From contig CAWHVG010000005.1 of NCBI GenBank assembly GCA_963832725.1, positions 3,158,057 through 3,222,056 of the forward strand: 64,000 nt of DNA, given 5' to 3'. This DNA is from JAEZBP01 sp963832725 (GTDB lineage: Bacteria; Myxococcota_A; Polyangia; Polyangiales; Sandaracinaceae). Made by a program: the position numbers and the translations under genes. Every line of letters begins with the position of its first letter. The stretch's first letter is position 1. The notes beneath the pieces were generated by a model that saw nothing but the letters and a program-made list of their open reading frames with translations, ran no database searches and had not been told where the DNA came from. Shown here in pieces: positions 61,322-64,000 of this stretch.

Positions 61322-62842
61322 GTGAGCGCGCCCGCGCATGCCGTAGCTCGGTTCGCGCGTGCGGACGGCTACGAGCGTCGGAGGCCGGAAGAGACGCTGC
61401 TCTACCAGCTCGTGCGCGAGCACTGGCCGCGCTTTCTGGAGCGAGCGGAGGCGGAGGGCGGGGGCCTGCCGCAGTTCGTGGTGCGGGAGTTCGAGGAGTA
61501 CCTGCGTTGCGGCCTCCTCGAGCATGGCCTGGTGCATCTGGAATGCGCTCGCTGGGGACACGACGTCGTCTGCGCGTTTTCATGCAAGCGCCGTGGATTC
61601 TGCCCCTCGTGCCTCGGCCGGCGGATGTCCGACGTCGCTGCGCACTTGGTGGACGAGGTCCTGCCGGCCGTGCCGATCCGCCAGTGGGTTTGCTCGCTCC
61701 CGTGGAGCGTGCGCTACGCGCTCGCGTACGACCGTCGGCTGTGCGCCGATGTGCTCGACGCGTTCGTCGGCGCGCTCACGCGGTCGCTGCGCTGGCGCGC
61801 CAAGCGCAGGCTCGGCCTCTCGAGCGTCGAGGACGCCCTCGTCGGCGCGGTCACGTTCATCCAGCGGGTGGACAGCTCGCTGAGGCTCAACGTCCACTTT
61901 CACACGATCGCGTTGGACGGCGCGTACGTCCGCGATGCCGAGGGCGAGCTCGTGTTTCATGCGTTGCCGGAGCCGAGCGCGGAGGAGGTCGCGCAGGTCG
62001 CCGAGTGGACGCACGCGTCGCTCGTGCGAGTGCTCGCACGGCATGGCCGTTCGCTCGAGGGCGTGGAGGACACCCCCGACCGGCTGAGGGACGAAGAGCC
62101 CGCGCTCGCCTCGTGCTACGCCGCCTCGGCGGCGGACGTGCAGCTTCTGGGCGACGTCCCAGGTCAGCGGACGAGCAAGCTCGTTCGCCCCGTGCGCCTC
62201 ATCCCCTCACCCACCGAGCCCGTGGCCGAGGTCGAGGGGGTGAACGTCCATGCAAAGGTGGCGGTCGACGGCCGGGACCGCGCCCGGCTCGAGCGCCTTT
62301 GCCGCTACGTGGTCAGGCCCCCGCTCTCGCAGGAGCGCCTGTCGATGCACCCTGACGGGCGCGTGAAGCTGAGCTTCAAAGCGGCGTGGAAGGACGGCAC
62401 GCATGCCGTCTTGCTCGATCCGCTCGACTTCATCGCTCGACTCTGCGCGCTGATCCCGCCCCCTCGCTTTCACATGACGCGCTACCACGGCGTGCTCGCC
62501 GGGCGTGCCACCGCTCGAGCCGAAGTCGTGCCCGGCCGCGCGCCGCCCCTTGTGGATGCGCAGTTGCCCTTGTTCATGCCGAGCGAGGTGCCATCGCTCC
62601 AACCGCCGCCTCCGCCCAGCCGCCACCCCTGGCCGTGGCTCTTGAAGCGGGTGTTCGCGGTCGAGATCGAGACCTGCCCCGTGCCCGGCTGTGGCGGCCG
62701 CATGCGCCTCGTCGAGGTCGCCACCGAGCCCGATGACATCGCGCGCGTCATGGCCGAGCTCGGCGGTGAAGACGCGGCCCGCGCACCGCCGCGACGACCT
62801 CTTCCTTCTCCACCCGGACAGCTCCGACTCGCGTTCGGCTGA
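61322..62842 (+). CDS. IS91-family (Y1/Y2 HUH) transposase, full length
   Basis: 506 aa from GTG at 61322. Catalyses rolling-circle-type transposition. N-terminal zinc-binding region: LECARWGHD and CKRRGFCPSCLGRRM. In copies 1 and 2 the first motif is CARC, so one zinc ligand is replaced by Trp here. HUH motif in LNVHFHTIALDGAYV; tyrosine region CRYVVRPPLSQERLSMHPDG; RFHMTRYHGVLAGRATARAE; C-terminal KRVFAVEIETCPVPGCGGRM, with another CxxxxC zinc site. Length matches IS91/IS801-type transposases. The Cys-to-Trp change could impair DNA binding even though the frame is open. Confidence 0.92.
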   Translation: MSAPAHAVARFARADGYERRRPEETLLYQLVREHWPRFLERAEAEGGGLPQFVVREFEEYLRCGLLEHGLVHLECARWGHDVVCAFSCKRRGFCPSCLGRRMSDVAAHLVDEVLPAVPIRQWVCSLPWSVRYALAYDRRLCADVLDAFVGALTRSLRWRAKRRLGLSSVEDALVGAVTFIQRVDSSLRLNVHFHTIALDGAYVRDAEGELVFHALPEPSAEEVAQVAEWTHASLVRVLARHGRSLEGVEDTPDRLRDEEPALASCYAASAADVQLLGDVPGQRTSKLVRPVRLIPSPTEPVAEVEGVNVHAKVAVDGRDRARLERLCRYVVRPPLSQERLSMHPDGRVKLSFKAAWKDGTHAVLLDPLDFIARLCALIPPPRFHMTRYHGVLAGRATARAEVVPGRAPPLVDAQLPLFMPSEVPSLQPPPPPSRHPWPWLLKRVFAVEIETCPVPGCGGRMRLVEVATEPDDIARVMAELGGEDAARAPPRRPLPSPPGQLRLAFG

Positions 62843-63010
62843 CTCGACCGTCCCGACGTCGGTGCACCGCTCCGTCCGCGCGGTGTGGATTCGACCCAAA
62901 CCGCCCTGGGCCGTGCGTTCCGACCCACACCTCCGGGAGCTCGCGGGGGTTCATGCGCCTCGCGGAGACCTTCACGCGGCCCGACCCGGCCGGGGTTCAC
63001 TCGCGGCGGT

Positions 63011-63092
63011 CTCCCCGGCACCGTTTTCCGTGCCTGGAATGTCCTATGCGCTCTCCCCGGCACCGTTTTCCGTGCCTGGAATGTCCTATGCG
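63011..63092 (+). repeat. oriIS-like right end, duplicated as a 42-bp tandem
   Basis: The unit CTCCCCGGCACCGTTTTCCG followed by TGCCTGGAATGTCCTATGCG occurs at 63,011 and 63,053. GGCAC (63017-63021) and GTGCC (63030-63034) form a stem with an 8-base loop, 16 bases before the terminus. A hairpin followed by a short conserved end, TGGAATGTCCTATGCG, is the layout of IS91/ISCR oriIS; ISCR ends contain a similar TGAACTTCCTATACC. The same end closes copy 1 (50898), copy 2 (53803) and the solo end (63792). Confidence 0.8.
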
Positions 63093-63608
63093 CCGAGGTC
63101 GGGCGCAACGTCTACTTCAACCCGCTGATGGCGCTCGAGTTCCGGCCGGAGTTCGACCGCATCCAGAACGGCGAGGTGCTCGACGCGCTGCACGCCGTCC
63201 GCTCCGAGGCGACCCACCGCGTGCTCGCGCTGACGATGCTCGCCCTCTTCCGCGCGCTCCGGTATCTGGACCTGGTCGATCGCTACGCCGCGGACGCCTC
63301 CTCGGCCCGGCGGGCCTACGTGATCCTGGCGGTGCTGCGGAGCGATCTGCGGGCGCTGACACGCTACCTCGGCCAGAACGCCGCCGACACCATCGCCGAC
63401 GGGCTGGAGCGCGAGCTGCTCGCGGTGCACGCGGTCGACATCGTAGAGCGGGCCGGCCCGCTCGAGCAGGAGGCGCACTGGCTGGCGGCATTGCGGAGCG
63501 CGCTCGAGACCGTCGCCAACGGGCTGCGGGTCGACGTGCGCAAGGTGTTCATCCACGACCTGCCTTCACCGACGGAGGGAGTGGCCGGGGCCGAGCTCGG
63601 GCCGGCGC
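63093..63608 (+). pseudogene. internal fragment of an unknown protein gene held between two IS91-like right ends
   Basis: The open frame reads EVGRNVYFNPLMALEFRPEF, then LDALHAVRSEATHRVLALTM, LALFRALRYLDLVDRYAADA, ILAVLRSDLRALTRYLGQNA, VDIVERAGPLEQEAHWLAAL and LRVDVRKVFIHDLPSP. It is helical and convincingly coding but lacks both its start and its natural end: it begins at the terminus of copy 3 and runs into a solo right end at 63,609. No family recognised. It looks like DNA trapped between two transposition endpoints. Confidence 0.65.
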
Positions 63609-63792
63609 CCGCTCCGTCCGCGCGGTGTGGATTCGACCCAAACCGCCCTGGGCCGTGCGTTCCGACCCACACCTCCGGGAGCTCGCGGGGGTTCATGCGC
63701 CTCGCGGAGACCTTCACGCGGCCCGACCCGGCCGGGGTTCACTCGCGGCGGTCTCCCCGGCACCGTTTTCCGTGCCTGGAATGTCCTATGCG
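63609..63792 (+). repeat. solo right end of the IS91-like element (copy 4)
   Basis: 184 bp nearly identical to the last part of copies 2 and 3, from CCGCTCCGTCCGCGCGG to TGGAATGTCCTATGCG. It includes the oriIS-like hairpin but no transposase. Probably left by a deletion or by aberrant one-ended transposition. Confidence 0.9.
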
Positions 63793-64000
63793 CCGACACG
63801 TCTCGAGTCACACGTCTCCGCCTCGTCTCCGCATGCCCGACAATCATCGTCGCCTCGCGACAAGAGCGCTCCGCCCTCCGCCGACGCTCCCTCGACCCCC
63901 CTGTGATGACCCCTCGGTACTGAACGTATGCATAGCATGCGAGGCGAGACACGCAAGACGAAAATGTATTGATTACGAAATATGCGCTCGTTTGTATCGT
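63793..64000. other. right window edge; AT-rich last ~90 bases
   Basis: The frame running through the gene fragment and solo end stays open to the window edge but the translation loses protein character. The last ~90 bases are AT-rich (ATGTATTGATTACGAAATAT), suggesting another foreign segment begins here. Confidence 0.4.

Larger units (their letters stand above)
60846..63092 (+). mobile_element. IS91/ISCR-like element, copy 3 (full-length transposase, duplicated right end)
   Basis: Begins GGCGCGTTCTTCGACCAGG (equivalent to 49,210) and aligns gap-free to copy 1 up to the transposase start (constant offset 11,636). The copy carries about 215 bp of the unknown gene tail, the leader, the complete transposase and the right end, which is present twice in tandem (63,009-63,050 and 63,051-63,092). 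About 2.2 kb. It is the only copy with an uninterrupted transposase and the likeliest source or close relative of the others. Confidence 0.9.

Overview
High-GC bacterial chromosome (over 70% G+C by eye), most likely a myxobacterium of the Polyangiales/Sandaracinaceae type. This rests on a Hanks-type Ser/Thr kinase with a PEGA tail, a pseudokinase, many lipoproteins with low-complexity linkers, a mevalonate pathway, a PPi-type phosphofructokinase and EgtB. The assignment is inferred from gene content; no rRNA or tRNA was seen. At least a dozen otherwise intact conserved genes carry single-base frameshifts, so the sequence looks like an uncorrected long-read draft. These genes are annotated as CDS with the shift described, not as pseudogenes.

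Layout. 0-3.7 kb: lipoprotein, TPR/PEGA-like protein and methyltransferase on the minus strand, then an M28 lipoprotein peptidase. 3.8-5.9 kb: a DUF7822-like gene split by an IS66-family element (ISBst12-like, tnpC only). 6.7-21.7 kb: lone EboE homologue, coiled-coil membrane protein, ABC1/UbiB kinase, cysteine-module lipoprotein, response regulator, pseudokinase, Ser/Thr kinase, M81/MlrC protein, outer-membrane-like protein, GH36-like lipoprotein and a TetR regulator. 22-27.8 kb: a large ArnT/GT39-type glycosyltransferase, then about 1.3 kb of tandem arrays and a perfect 21-bp hairpin, a membrane protein, and another degenerate array. 27.8-37.7 kb: GST-like protein, small secreted protein, metallophosphoesterase, ArgJ, M20 peptidase, glyoxalase I, an Eda-like protein without its lysine, and PPi-phosphofructokinase.

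37.8-43.4 kb holds a minus-strand mevalonate block: prenyl diphosphate synthase, mevalonate kinase, diphosphomevalonate decarboxylase, phosphomevalonate kinase and class II HMG-CoA reductase. Together these convert HMG-CoA to IPP and on to prenyl diphosphates; HMG-CoA synthase and IPP isomerase are not in the window. 43.8-49.4 kb: a PLP enzyme, zinc-ribbon membrane protein, EgtB, UspA and a large unknown protein.

49.2-64 kb is accessory DNA built around an IS91/ISCR-like rolling-circle element. There are three copies (two with different internal deletions, one full length) and a solo right end. All three full-type copies carry the same ~200-bp 3' tail of the unknown gene at 47.6-49.4 kb. Between the copies lie small or broken genes, an ankyrin/beta-propeller plus WD40-like pair, and an AT-richer island (58.5-60 kb). 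The best candidate for something undescribed is this element family: captured host-gene tail, differing left ends, a duplicated oriIS-like terminus, and a host-gene fragment held between two right ends.
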